Assembly (NCBI RefSeq): GCF_014174405.1
Contig: NZ_JACEGA010000001.1
Coordinates: 3,450,501 to 3,514,500 of the forward strand
Direction of reading: 5' to 3'
Length of the DNA stretch: 64,000 nt
Source of the DNA: Variimorphobacter saccharofermentans
GTDB lineage: Bacteria; Bacillota; Clostridia; Lachnospirales; Lachnospiraceae
Below, one piece after another: positions 17,938-27,308 of this stretch. The notes beneath the pieces were generated by a model. That model had not been told where the DNA came from. It did not search any database and saw only the letters and a program-made list of their open reading frames with translations. Position 1 is the first letter of the stretch, and each line of letters begins with the position of its first letter. Position numbers and translations under genes: made by a program.

Positions 17938-18916
17938 GACTATTTTCCTCCTTAAGCTCTCTCAAATGATCTGCAATCATACTTAACTTTCTTAATCTAT
18001 GGTTTACACCGGATTTCCCAATCGGTGGCAGTAGCATTGCTCCAAGTTCCTTCAATGAAGCCTCCGGATATTCTACCCGTAATTTTGCAATGTCCTCCAA
18101 ACCTTCTGACAAATCTCCATATCCTACATGATCACGGATATAAATGATATCCTCAATCTGTTTTGTCGCAGCAGTTACTGTCTTATTGATGTTAGCTGCC
18201 TCACAATTCACCTGACGATTAATCGAATTGCGCATTTCCTTTAGTATTCTTACGTTCTCCAAGTTCATTAAAGCAATGTGTGCTTCAACAACATTGAGGA
18301 AATCAACGATTTGAGAGCCTTCCTTAATATAAACTACGTAATTCTTTTTACGCATTACTATCTTGGCATCAATGGAAAAGGCTGTTATCATTTCCCTGAG
18401 ATGCTCCGCCTTATCCAAGCTTGATACGACTACTTCCAAGTGATAAGCCTTCTTGGGATTACTCATTGATCCGGATACCAGAAAGGCACCACGGATAAAT
18501 GCTCTTTTACAACAGGTATTCTGTGTTATCAACTGACTCGAAACCTTCAGCTCATGAACTCCCTGTACTGGTAAAGGCGACACTGTCATATCGTCGCAGG
18601 ACAATTTCGTTGCCTGAAGGATATGCGTAATCGTCTCCATATTTTTAATGATAAGGGTATACGACGTATTGTTTTTAAGACTGATATTAGTTTTAACAGA
18701 AACATCATTATTTATATTAAATGTTTTTCTTATTAATGTAAAGTATTTTCTTGCTACGTCAATATTTTCCGTTTGTATTTTCAGATAATATTTCGAACCG
18801 GATTGGACAATTCTGCCCTCGTAGGATAGCATTGCAGCCAATTCTGCCAGACAACAGTGCCTTGCGCTACTATACTGTGCAGAAAGCTCTTCTTTTACAT
18901 CCTTTGAAAACGACAT
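17912..18916 (-). CDS. whiA: Sporulation and cell-division regulator WhiA
   Basis: A 334-residue WhiA of usual length. The N-terminal part is a degenerate LAGLIDADG homing-endonuclease fold (about 20-210), including KRAFIRGAFLVSGSMSNPKKAYHLEV. The C-terminal helix-turn-helix (about 270-325) has RVEYPEASLKELGAMLLPPIGKSGVNHRLRKL. It binds DNA; in Streptomyces it controls sporulation genes, and in Bacillus it affects division and chromosome segregation. The gene begins two bases after the rapZ stop and overlaps crh at its end, so all three are one transcript. Confidence 0.96.
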   Translation of the reverse strand: MSFSKDVKEELSAQYSSARHCCLAELAAMLSYEGRIVQSGSKYYLKIQTENIDVARKYFTLIRKTFNINNDVSVKTNISLKNNTSYTLIIKNMETITHILQATKLSCDDMTVSPLPVQGVHELKVSSQLITQNTCCKRAFIRGAFLVSGSMSNPKKAYHLEVVVSSLDKAEHLREMITAFSIDAKIVMRKKNYVVYIKEGSQIVDFLNVVEAHIALMNLENVRILKEMRNSINRQVNCEAANINKTVTAATKQIEDIIYIRDHVGYGDLSEGLEDIAKLRVEYPEASLKELGAMLLPPIGKSGVNHRLRKLSMIADHLRELKEENSHDNEGNSH

Positions 18917-18918
18917 CG

Positions 18919-19773
18919 TTAATCATCCCTCTCAATATCTCTATGCTCAACCTTTAAGCCATATTCCGTATTGTTCAATCTCTTGGCTAATTCATTCACC
19001 AGGGTGACAGAACGGTGCTTTCCTCCGGTACAGCCTATGCTGACCACTAGTTGGTTCTTTCCTTCTGCAATGTAGTTTGGTATTAGAAAGAGCAGCATGT
19101 CCTCTAATTTATCCATAAATTTCCCAGCCGTTCCTGAAGCCATGACATATTGCCTTACCTCTTCGTTATTACCTGTTTTTTTCTTTAATTCATCAACATA
19201 ATAAGGATTAGGTAAAAATCTTACATCAAATACCAGATCCGAGTCCACCGGTATTCCGTATTTAAACCCAAAGGAAAGAACTGTGATATAAAAATTACTA
19301 AAGCCTTCATCATTTAGATAAATTTTATTAATCTGTGCTTTCAAATCACGGATTAATAAATGACTGGTATCTATAATTACATCGGCATTCTTTCGAAGAA
19401 AATACAGTCTTTCCCGTTCCAGGGCAATTCCCTTTTCCACTCTACCAACACCGGATAGTGGATGATTTCTTCTTGTTTCCTTATATCTTTTTACCAGAAC
19501 CTCCTGTGAGCAATCCAAGAATAATATCTCCACGGGTATATTGGAACGCTTTATATCCTGAATAATCGTATCCATTTCTCTTAAGGATTGCCCGCTACGG
19601 ATGTCAAGACCCAAAGCGACCTTGCTTTGATTTCCCTGCATGATTAATTTGGAAAACTTCTTCACTAATTGAACCGGAAGATTGTCAACACAAAAATATC
19701 CTGCATCCTCAAGCATCTTCAAGGTTGAACTTTTTCCTGCTCCGGACATCCCTGTAACAATTACAAATCTCAT
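18919..19773 (-). CDS. rapZ: RNase adapter / nucleotide-binding protein RapZ (YvcJ)
   Basis: A 284-residue P-loop protein beginning MRFVIVTGMSGAGKS, with Walker A at residues 8-15. The frame is open twelve codons further upstream, but the conserved start and an AGAGG favour this ATG. The Walker B-like ILFLDCS segment and C-terminal VSIGCTGGKHRSV and VEHRDIERDD are family hallmarks. In E. coli RapZ guides RNase E to GlmZ; in Bacillus YvcJ binds and hydrolyses GTP and affects competence. The usual intermediate gene yvcK is absent between rapZ and whiA here. Confidence 0.95.
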   Translation of the reverse strand: MRFVIVTGMSGAGKSSTLKMLEDAGYFCVDNLPVQLVKKFSKLIMQGNQSKVALGLDIRSGQSLREMDTIIQDIKRSNIPVEILFLDCSQEVLVKRYKETRRNHPLSGVGRVEKGIALERERLYFLRKNADVIIDTSHLLIRDLKAQINKIYLNDEGFSNFYITVLSFGFKYGIPVDSDLVFDVRFLPNPYYVDELKKKTGNNEEVRQYVMASGTAGKFMDKLEDMLLFLIPNYIAEGKNQLVVSIGCTGGKHRSVTLVNELAKRLNNTEYGLKVEHRDIERDD

Positions 19774-19863
19774 AATACCTCTATTTCTGCACTCATACAT
19801 GTGCCACAATAAGCTGTACCGCCTGTGTAGAATTACAAACCACGTTTTATCATCGCGCTTGTT

Positions 19864-20796
19864 TCATACGACTATATTATGAAACTCTCCAAGAAATTTC
19901 ACCTCAGGCTCCAGTCTGACACCAAATTTCTCCTCTACAATACGTATAACATCGTTTACTACTGTTATAAACTCCTCTGCAGTAGCCCGATCCTTATTAA
20001 TTACAAAACCACAATGTTTTTCTGATACGGCTGCTCCCCCTACCTGATAGCCTCGAAGTCCGGCATCATGTATCAGTTTACCTGCAAAATATCCCTGTGG
20101 TCGTTTGAATGTACTTCCCGCACTATATTGATCCAGAGGCTGCTTTTCACGTCGTTGGGAGTTTAAATCATTCATTTTCTGATAGATAGCTTGCTGATCT
20201 CCTATTGAAAGCTGAATTTCAGCTTCCAACAAAACATAATTCTTTTTTTGAAGGATACTGGTACGATAACCAAGCTCCAGTTTATCATAACTGAGCTCCA
20301 GTACATTTCCCTCTTCATCCAGAACTCTGGCAAGCGTAAGGCATTGCTTCATCTCACCATCATAAGCTCCGGCATTCATAGTAACCGCTCCCCCAAGCGT
20401 TCCCGGAATTCCAGAAGCAAATTCAAAGCCTGTCAGACTATGCTTCGCAGCCACACTGGCAAGCTTGGATAACAGGACTCCTGCCTGAGCTGTAATGAGG
20501 TGTTTCTCTTCATTCACAACTATCTGTGAATAGTCCTCACCCAGCTTTACAATTAAACCGCGGTAACCAGAGTCAGAAACCAGAAGATTACTTCCATTTC
20601 CCATGATGTAATAAGGCATATTCATTCTCTTGCATAGAGCCACTACCTCTTTTACCTCTTCCACACTTGTGGGCATTACGAGATAATCCGCCTCTCCTCC
20701 AATATGAAGCGAGGTATGGTATTCCATACGTTCCTTCAATCTAACCCGTTCCTTCGGTATTATAAGAATTAGTTTCTCATAAAATTGCTCTTCCAA
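19864..20796 (-). CDS. murB: UDP-N-acetylenolpyruvoylglucosamine reductase
   Basis: A 310-residue MurB, an FAD enzyme that reduces UDP-GlcNAc-enolpyruvate to UDP-MurNAc with NADPH, the second step of peptidoglycan precursor synthesis. The start chosen is TTG, six bases after a perfect AGGAGG; the ATG six codons earlier lies upstream of that RBS and would be badly placed. FAD-site motifs are YIMGNGSNLLVSD and GIPGTLGGAVTMNAGAYDGEM. The catalytic Ser is in YSAGSTFKRP, and the C-terminal VRLEPEVKFLGEF is present. It lies between the glucokinase and rapZ genes. Confidence 0.96.
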   Translation of the reverse strand: MEEQFYEKLILIIPKERVRLKERMEYHTSLHIGGEADYLVMPTSVEEVKEVVALCKRMNMPYYIMGNGSNLLVSDSGYRGLIVKLGEDYSQIVVNEEKHLITAQAGVLLSKLASVAAKHSLTGFEFASGIPGTLGGAVTMNAGAYDGEMKQCLTLARVLDEEGNVLELSYDKLELGYRTSILQKKNYVLLEAEIQLSIGDQQAIYQKMNDLNSQRREKQPLDQYSAGSTFKRPQGYFAGKLIHDAGLRGYQVGGAAVSEKHCGFVINKDRATAEEFITVVNDVIRIVEEKFGVRLEPEVKFLGEFHNIVV

Positions 20797-20921
20797 TTTA
20801 CTCCTCCTACCCAAAAACGCCAGATCCTGTAATATTGTCTGTCCTTTATTGATATCATCTTTATTACTGCTTTGATTATTTTATGCCAGAATTACTATCA
20901 TGGTATCATTGATTTTATAGA

Positions 20922-21860
20922 TTAAGCCAAGATCAGCTTTGCCGCACCATAAATTCCAGCGTCATTGCCAAGTGTTGCAAGCCTGAACTCCTTGTTCTTC
21001 AAGGCATCCATAACATTGGCATTATAATACTTCTTCACGGTTTCTGTCAGAATCTCTCCTGCCTTGGATACTCCTCCGCCGATTACAAATGCTTCAGGGT
21101 CAACAACCTGTGCTATGTGTGCCATCGCAATGCCCAGATAGTAACAAGCCTTCTCAACCACTTCCATTGACAGCTCGTCCCCGTTCTTCGCACAGTCAAA
21201 TACTGATTTTGCACTAATTTCAGGGATATTCCGTAACGAAGAAGCCTTTGAACTATCATTCAGATAACGTTTTGCTAATCTTACGATTCCCGTAGCAGAG
21301 GCATATTGCTCCAGACAGCCCTTTTTCCCACAGCCACAGGTGTTCTCTTCCTTCTCATTAACCAGAATGTGACCCACTTCACCGGCTGCTCCTTTGCTTC
21401 CCGCTAAAACAGAGCCGTTTAATATGATGCCACCGCCAACTCCTGTTCCAAGAGTCAATAACACAACATTGCGGTATCCTTTTCCTCCGCCCATCCAGTA
21501 TTCGCCCAATGCTGCCACATTGGCATCATTGCCAGCCTTAACCTTTAAGCCAGTTAATGATCTCATTTCTTCTTCAATATTAAAATGTCCTAAACCCAGA
21601 TTCGGAAGTTCCTGTACTTCCCCATTATCCATTACAGGACCGGGTACTCCGACACCTACTCCTGCTATCGCTTCCTTTTTCAGGTTTAGCTCAGTAATTT
21701 TTTCCTTTATAAAATCTGCTGCATCACGAAGAATATCCTTACCTTCTCCTGTTCTCTTCGTTGCAAAATCCCATTTATTCAGAAGTTCTCCTTCTGTATT
21801 AAATAATCCCACTTTTACTGCAGTTCCACCTACATCAATTCCAAAGCATACCTGTTCCAT
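20922..21860 (-). CDS. glcK: ROK-family glucokinase
   Basis: A 312-residue ROK kinase starting MEQVCFGIDVGGTAVKVG; an upstream ATG 17 codons earlier has no RBS, while AAGGGAAAGG precedes this one. It has the phosphate-binding DVGGT motif, the catalytic GNDANVAALGE and TLGTGVGGG segments, the GEVGH zinc-His motif, and the ROK zinc site CGCGKKGCLEQYAS. It phosphorylates glucose with ATP to glucose-6-phosphate in the cytosol. There is no N-terminal helix-turn-helix, so it is an enzyme and not a ROK repressor. It is grouped with hprK, so sugar entry and catabolite control genes are side by side. Confidence 0.93.
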   Translation of the reverse strand: MEQVCFGIDVGGTAVKVGLFNTEGELLNKWDFATKRTGEGKDILRDAADFIKEKITELNLKKEAIAGVGVGVPGPVMDNGEVQELPNLGLGHFNIEEEMRSLTGLKVKAGNDANVAALGEYWMGGGKGYRNVVLLTLGTGVGGGIILNGSVLAGSKGAAGEVGHILVNEKEENTCGCGKKGCLEQYASATGIVRLAKRYLNDSSKASSLRNIPEISAKSVFDCAKNGDELSMEVVEKACYYLGIAMAHIAQVVDPEAFVIGGGVSKAGEILTETVKKYYNANVMDALKNKEFRLATLGNDAGIYGAAKLILA

Positions 21861-21941
21861 GTTATACACTGCCTTTCCCTTACTATTTATTCCCCTAATC
21901 TCCTTATTCATCTATATGATATGCTGTCCACATAAAGATTT

Positions 21942-22874
21942 CTAGTGCATATCCCCTTTGCGTAGATTATTGGTTACACGATTGTATAGCTCCTGAGCCG
22001 CATTATAACCCATTTTCTTCTGACGATGATTTACTGCTGCTGATTCACAGATAATAGCCAGATTTCTACCGGGGCGAATCGGAATCGAATGGCATACTAC
22101 CTTATTGCCAAGGAACTCAATATATTGCTCATCCAATCCAAAGCGATCATATTGCTTATCTTTATTAAACTCCTCCAGCTTAATCACCAGATCGATTGCC
22201 TGGGTATTCTTAACGCTTTCCACACCGAATAAGGTCTTCACGTCAATTATTCCAATTCCTCGAAGCTCGATGAAATGTCTTGTAATGTCGGGTGAGGTAC
22301 CAATCAGTGTATCATCACTGACCTTTTTAATTTCAACCACATCATCCGTTACAAGACGATGTCCTCTCTTAATTAACTCCAATGCAGCTTCACTTTTACC
22401 GATGCCGCTTTCTCCCATGATTAGAATACCTTCGCCATATACGTCTACCAGACCTCCATGAATGGTGATCCGGGGAGCAAGCTCCACATTCAGCCATCGA
22501 ATTACTTCGGCCATAAAAGAGGAGGTGGTCTTGGATGATTTTAAAATCGGAACGCCTTTTTCCACTGCCAGCTTGATAAAACTCTCGCTGACCTCAAGAT
22601 TTCTGCAGAAAATAATACATGGAACATGATAGTCCATCAGCTTGCTTAAGATCTGCAACCGTTGCTCCTGATCCATCTGCTGCATGTAAGCATGCTCCAC
22701 ATGACCAATTACCTGCACCCGCTCCGAGTCAAAATGATCAAAGAAGCCTGCTAATTGAAGTGCGGGCCTATTCACATCGGGCTGGGATAATTTAATACTA
22801 TTAATGTCGATCTCCGGAGTACAATTCTCCAAACTCATTTTTTCTATCAAACGAACCAACTCAACTGTATACAT
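21942..22874 (-). CDS. hprK: HPr kinase/phosphorylase
   Basis: A 310-residue bifunctional enzyme that phosphorylates and dephosphorylates Ser46 of HPr and Crh in response to glycolytic intermediates. The N-terminal domain covers 1-125. The kinase core has Walker A GESGIGKS (154-161), VTDDVVEIK with the catalytic acidic pair near 177, and the HprK signature FIELRGIGIIDV (201-212). Its target Crh is encoded 4 kb downstream on the same strand. A short perfect stem (AAGTAAG/CTTACTT) lies in the leader about 20-40 bases before the ATG; GGAGG precedes the start. Confidence 0.97.
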   Translation of the reverse strand: MYTVELVRLIEKMSLENCTPEIDINSIKLSQPDVNRPALQLAGFFDHFDSERVQVIGHVEHAYMQQMDQEQRLQILSKLMDYHVPCIIFCRNLEVSESFIKLAVEKGVPILKSSKTTSSFMAEVIRWLNVELAPRITIHGGLVDVYGEGILIMGESGIGKSEAALELIKRGHRLVTDDVVEIKKVSDDTLIGTSPDITRHFIELRGIGIIDVKTLFGVESVKNTQAIDLVIKLEEFNKDKQYDRFGLDEQYIEFLGNKVVCHSIPIRPGRNLAIICESAAVNHRQKKMGYNAAQELYNRVTNNLRKGDMH

Positions 22875-22895
22875 CTTATACCTCCATCTGCGAAC

Positions 22896-22915
22896 AAGTA
22901 AGTCAGAGCTTACTT
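22896..22915 (-). other. Short stem-loop in the hprK leader
   Basis: On the minus strand AAGTAAG pairs perfectly with CTTACTT over a six-base loop, just upstream of the hprK ribosome site. No T-run follows, so it is not a terminator; a role is unknown. Confidence 0.35.
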
Positions 22916-23010
22916 GAAACCTACGATATTTTGTTCGTCATTTTGCCGATAAATCATAACCTCATCTTGTCTGCTACATTCTAACACAACTATTTGATCT
23001 CTGTAAATGC

Positions 23011-24882
23011 TTATTGTGATGTCTGCTTATGAAAAAATTCATAAACCTGCTCTGCGGACTGACGGTTCATGGCAGGAACCTTCATAATCTCCTCCACCTC
23101 CGCCGCCTGAATAGCCTCCAACGATTGGAAATATTTCATCAGGGCACGTCTTCTGGTGGGTCCGATTCCACTAATGTCATCAAGAATGGAACGCACCTGA
23201 CTCTTCTGCCTTAAGGAGCGATGGTACTCAATGGCAAAGCGATGGGTTTCATCCTGTATTCTGGTAATTAATTTAAATAACTCACTGCTCTTATCTATAG
23301 GAAGTTCTTTCTCATTATAGTATAATCCCCTGGTCCGATGATTATCATCCTTAACCATACCGCAGACCGGAATATTGATGTTTAATTCCGATAGAACACG
23401 TAAGGCAATTCCAACCTGCCCTTTTCCACCATCCATAAGAATCAGGTCAGGAAATCTGGTAAAGCTTCCAAATGCTTCATCCAATTGCTTCTCCTTCTGT
23501 TCCTCCCTTTCTTTCTGACCATGGGTAAATCTTCTGTTTAATACCTCGTACATCGATGCATAATCATCCGGTCCCTGAACGGTGCGTAGCTTGAATTTTC
23601 GATAATCCGCTTTTTTAGGCTTACCCTTCTCATACACCACCATGGATCCTACGGATTCAAATCCTGCCGTATTCGATATATCGAAGGATTCAATGCGATC
23701 AACCATGGGAAGATCCAGATATCCGGCTAATTCCCTTAAGGCACCTGTTGTTTTGGCTTCTTCCCGCTTGATCTTTTCCATATCCTGATTTAATACCAGT
23801 AAAGCATTCTTCTTTGCTAATTCCACAAGCTTCTCCTTGTCACCCTTCTGGGGGACCTTAAGAAGAACCTTCTGACCTCTTCTCGCTGTAAGCCATTCTT
23901 CAATCAATTCCTGTTCCTCCGGCTCGGCACTAAGGAAAATCTCCTTCGGAATATACGGTGTTCCCGCATAAAACTGCTTAAGGAAGCTGTCCATAACCTT
24001 GCTGTCAGACTCCTCCTCCACACCGGACAGGTGAAAATGGTCCCTTCCGATCAGTTTACCCGAGCGAATAAAGAAGGTCTGTACCACAGCCTCATCCTTA
24101 TCCCTGGCAAAGGCTATAATATCCCGATCCATCAGATCCGTATATGTGATTTTCTGTTTATTTGCAATATGCTTAACACTGCCAAGCAGGTCCCTGTATT
24201 CTGCTGCCTTTTCAAACTCCATAGCCTCCGAGGCCTCTTGCATCTTCTCCTGCAGCATTTTGCCGACTCTGCTGTAATTTCCATTCAGGAACTCCAGTAC
24301 CTCATCAATATTCTTGCGGTATTCCTCTTCTGATATATATCCCATACAGGGCGCATCGCACTGACCCATGTGATAATACAGACATGGGCGTTCCTTACCG
24401 ATATCTCTCGGAAGCCTCCGATTACAGGTTCTGATTTTATATATTCGACGAATCAAATCAAGAGTATCCTTCACCGCGGTGATACTGGTATACGGGCCAA
24501 AATACTTTGATTTGTCCTTCTTCATGTCCCTGGAAAATAATACTTTAGGATAGGCTTCATTTACGGTAACACGAATATAGGGATAGGACTTATCGTCCTT
24601 CAGCATGGTATTATACTTCGGTCTGTGTTCCTTAATCAGATTACATTCCAATACGAGGGCTTCCAGTTCGGAATCGGTAATAATGTACTCAAAATGGTCG
24701 ATATGCTCCACCATTTGTCTGATCTTCTCCGTATGGTTGCGACTATTCTGAAAATACTGCCTAACACGGTTTTTCAAAACGACCGCTTTCCCAACATAGA
24801 TGATGGCATCCTTACTATCCCTCATAATATATACACCCGGTTTAGCGGGTAGCTTTTTTAATTCTTCTTCAATATTAAACAT
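23011..24882 (-). CDS. uvrC: Excinuclease ABC subunit C
   Basis: A 623-residue nucleotide-excision-repair nuclease of usual length. The N-terminal GIY-YIG domain, with GVY at 16-18 and YVGKA at 29-33, makes the 3' incision. A Cys-rich segment ([27 protein letters not shown]) follows, then a UVR motif near 205-240 for UvrB contact. The RNase H-like domain for the 5' incision has ESFDISNT and [12 protein letters not shown]. The C-terminal helix-hairpin-helix has [19 protein letters not shown]. It acts with UvrAB, which are not in this window. Confidence 0.97.
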   Translation of the reverse strand: MFNIEEELKKLPAKPGVYIMRDSKDAIIYVGKAVVLKNRVRQYFQNSRNHTEKIRQMVEHIDHFEYIITDSELEALVLECNLIKEHRPKYNTMLKDDKSYPYIRVTVNEAYPKVLFSRDMKKDKSKYFGPYTSITAVKDTLDLIRRIYKIRTCNRRLPRDIGKERPCLYYHMGQCDAPCMGYISEEEYRKNIDEVLEFLNGNYSRVGKMLQEKMQEASEAMEFEKAAEYRDLLGSVKHIANKQKITYTDLMDRDIIAFARDKDEAVVQTFFIRSGKLIGRDHFHLSGVEEESDSKVMDSFLKQFYAGTPYIPKEIFLSAEPEEQELIEEWLTARRGQKVLLKVPQKGDKEKLVELAKKNALLVLNQDMEKIKREEAKTTGALRELAGYLDLPMVDRIESFDISNTAGFESVGSMVVYEKGKPKKADYRKFKLRTVQGPDDYASMYEVLNRRFTHGQKEREEQKEKQLDEAFGSFTRFPDLILMDGGKGQVGIALRVLSELNINIPVCGMVKDDNHRTRGLYYNEKELPIDKSSELFKLITRIQDETHRFAIEYHRSLRQKSQVRSILDDISGIGPTRRRALMKYFQSLEAIQAAEVEEIMKVPAMNRQSAEQVYEFFHKQTSQ

Positions 24883-24954
24883 TGGTTACTCCCATCTAAT
24901 TTAATCTGTATGATAGTAACTGATTGCAAGTTGGTCCGCTTTGTGCCTACATTG

Positions 24955-24998
24955 CAAAAAAGAGATAGAAACTAAAGGAGGTTTTCTATCTCTTTTCC
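24955..24998 (-). terminator. Rho-independent terminator of ftsH
   Basis: On the minus strand AAAAGAGATAGAAA pairs with TTTCTATCTCTTTT and runs into further T residues. It lies about 60 bases after the ftsH stop. The stem is near-symmetric, so it could also work in the other direction. Confidence 0.85.
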
Positions 24999-25057
24999 GT
25001 ATTTATATTACTACATTATTCTGATTAATTCAAGTGCTGGAATGGTGGAGATTGTGA

Positions 25058-26974
25058 TTAGATTGTACTACTCTCCTGAATTTGAGCCTCTTCTTCCTTC
25101 TCATCCTTCTCGGAGCTTTTTACTTCTTCCGTGATACCTTTCACTTCATTATAAATGCTCATAAACTCTTCACCTGTAATCGTTTCCTTGGTGATCAGAT
25201 GTTCTGCGATTTTATCCAAAACATCCCTGTTTTCAGCGAGAAGTTTCTCCGCTCTATCATAGCATTTTTTAAGTATCGTCATTACTTCCTGATCAATCTC
25301 AGCGGCTGTAGCGTCACCACAATTCAGTACCGGTCTACCGTCAAGATATTTACTTTCCACGGATTCCAGACCCATAAGTCCGAATTTCTCACTCATACCG
25401 TATTGGGTAACCATTGCTCTCGCAAGTGATGTAGCCTTCTCGATATCATTGGAAGCACCTGTCGTGATGGAATTAAAGACGATTTTCTCTGCGGCACGAC
25501 CGCCGTATAATGTTACAATTCTTGTCAGGATTTCCTCCTGACTCATCAGATACTTTTCTTCCTCCGGGACTTGCATAACATAACCCAGTGAACCCATGGT
25601 TCTTGGAACAATTGTAATCTTCTGAACCGGTTCGGAATGTTTCTCCAGAGCGGTTACTAACGCATGGCCTACCTCATGATATGCAACAATCCGTTTTTCG
25701 TCCTTGCCGAGGATACGATCCTTCTTTTCTTTTCCGGCGATTACAACCTCTACCGATTCAAATAAATCCTCCTGTGTAACCGCGGTTCGTCCTTGCTTTA
25801 CAGCAAGTATCGCTGCTTCATTTATCATATTAGCAAGATCGGATCCTACCGCTCCCGAGGTTGCCTTCGCTATCGCATCTAAATCAACAGAATCATGCAT
25901 TAGAACATTCTTTGCATGAACCTTCAGGATATCAACTCTACCCTTAAGATCCGGCTTATCAACAATGATACGACGATCAAAACGCCCAGGACGAAGTAAC
26001 GCTTTATCAAGCACTTCCGGTCGGTTAGTTGCCCCCAGGATAACCAATCCTTTAGAGGAATCAAATCCGTCCATGTTAGCAAGTAGTTGGTTTAAGGTCT
26101 GCTCCCGTTCATCGTTACCACCGCCGTAATGGGTATCTCTGCTCTTACCAATAGCGTCGATCTCATCTATAAAAATAATACAGGGTGCAGACTGCTGTGC
26201 CTGCTTAAATAAATCTCTTACTCTGGATGCACCGACACCTACAAACATCTCCACAAAATCAGAACCGGACAAAGAGAAAAAAGGAACCTTTGCTTCTCCG
26301 GCTACCGCCTTTGCCAACAAGGTCTTACCCGTACCGGGAGGACCAACCAGCAGAGCGCCTTTCGGGAGCTTTGCACCGATATGTGTATATTTCGCAGGAT
26401 TGTGCAGAAAGTCTACCAATTCTTTTAAGGATTCCTTCGCTTCCTCCTGTCCGGCAACATCCTTGAAGGTAACACCGGTCTGCTTTTCCACATATACCTT
26501 AGCATTGCTTTTTCCTACACCCATCACTCCGCCACTATTCTTTGATATGGTTCGAAATAAGAACCACATAACACCGTAAATTGCAATAAATGGTAATATT
26601 GATACAATAATCGTCTGAAGCAGATTTTCCTCTTCCGGGACCTCCCCAAATTCTACATCTGCATCCTTCAGTCTTTGTACCAAATCCAAATCTAAAATAT
26701 ATCCCGTATAATAAGTAATTTTAATTGGCTTATTTTCCTGTCCCTTTGGCGTAATTATTATTTTATTAGATTGTATCTCTACTTTTTGAACCTTACCATC
26801 ATCCAGCATATCCAAAAACTTATCATAAGATATTTCCTGATTAGTCCCTGACTCTATTTGCTGCGTTATAAAAGTGAACATGGACCAGATTGCTAAAGCG
26901 GATATCAACGTTATGATAATAATCGTTTTATTTGGGAAACCATTCTTATTGTTTTTTTGATTATTGTTATCCAC
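25058..26974 (-). CDS. ftsH: ATP-dependent membrane zinc metalloprotease FtsH
   Basis: A 638-residue FtsH with two membrane helices (about 17-37 and 120-140) around a short extracytoplasmic domain. The AAA+ module has Walker A GPPGTGKT at 211-218, Walker [13 protein letters not shown] and the second region of homology [19 protein letters not shown]. The zinc protease domain has HEVGH at 433-437. It forms a membrane hexamer that degrades misfolded membrane proteins and some regulators. The start is GTG after GGAGGATTTT. It stands alone, divergent from the flagellinolysin gene. Confidence 0.97.
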   Translation of the reverse strand: MDNNNQKNNKNGFPNKTIIIITLISALAIWSMFTFITQQIESGTNQEISYDKFLDMLDDGKVQKVEIQSNKIIITPKGQENKPIKITYYTGYILDLDLVQRLKDADVEFGEVPEEENLLQTIIVSILPFIAIYGVMWFLFRTISKNSGGVMGVGKSNAKVYVEKQTGVTFKDVAGQEEAKESLKELVDFLHNPAKYTHIGAKLPKGALLVGPPGTGKTLLAKAVAGEAKVPFFSLSGSDFVEMFVGVGASRVRDLFKQAQQSAPCIIFIDEIDAIGKSRDTHYGGGNDEREQTLNQLLANMDGFDSSKGLVILGATNRPEVLDKALLRPGRFDRRIIVDKPDLKGRVDILKVHAKNVLMHDSVDLDAIAKATSGAVGSDLANMINEAAILAVKQGRTAVTQEDLFESVEVVIAGKEKKDRILGKDEKRIVAYHEVGHALVTALEKHSEPVQKITIVPRTMGSLGYVMQVPEEEKYLMSQEEILTRIVTLYGGRAAEKIVFNSITTGASNDIEKATSLARAMVTQYGMSEKFGLMGLESVESKYLDGRPVLNCGDATAAEIDQEVMTILKKCYDRAEKLLAENRDVLDKIAEHLITKETITGEEFMSIYNEVKGITEEVKSSEKDEKEEEAQIQESSTI

Positions 26975-27308
26975 AAAATCCTCCTTACTACAGTAATTTC
27001 CTATATTTCATCGGAATGAAACACTCCTATACTGATATTCATTAATATATTATCAATAGGATGCATTACCCGATCAAAAAAATTGCTGGGTAACTTTGTC
27101 TGTTTTTACTCGCATACCTCATTATACTGATAGTCTTTCCATAAATCAATAAAATTGTTCTTAAAATTCTGTGATGAAATTGTGTGCTACTTTGAATTTT
27201 CACCTATAATAAAAAAATTTCAAATTTTAGTCAATAAGTACTATATGATTTGTCATTTTGTGTCGATAAACTTTTTAAGAGTATAAATATGAACAGGAGA
27301 TAAAAAAC
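26975..27308. other. Divergent intergenic region ftsH / flagellinolysin
   Basis: AT-rich region with the ftsH leader on one side and a SigD-like promoter for the flagellinolysin on the other. No gene or known RNA motif recognised. Confidence 0.5.
27242..27269 (+). promoter_or_regulatory. Possible SigD (sigma-28) promoter of the flagellinolysin gene
   Basis: TATA at 27242-27245, 16 bases, then GTCGATAA at 27262-27269. The -10 matches the flagellar consensus GCCGATAT/A closely and equals the -10 core before the main flagellin gene; the -35 is poorer. The start codon follows about 40 bases later with AGGAG. Confidence 0.5.

Noticed and set aside
21394..21945. A 183-residue open frame on the plus strand opposite glucokinase
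   Set aside because: It has no ribosome binding site, is Pro/Ser-rich in the way of an antisense frame, and lies wholly over well-supported glcK.
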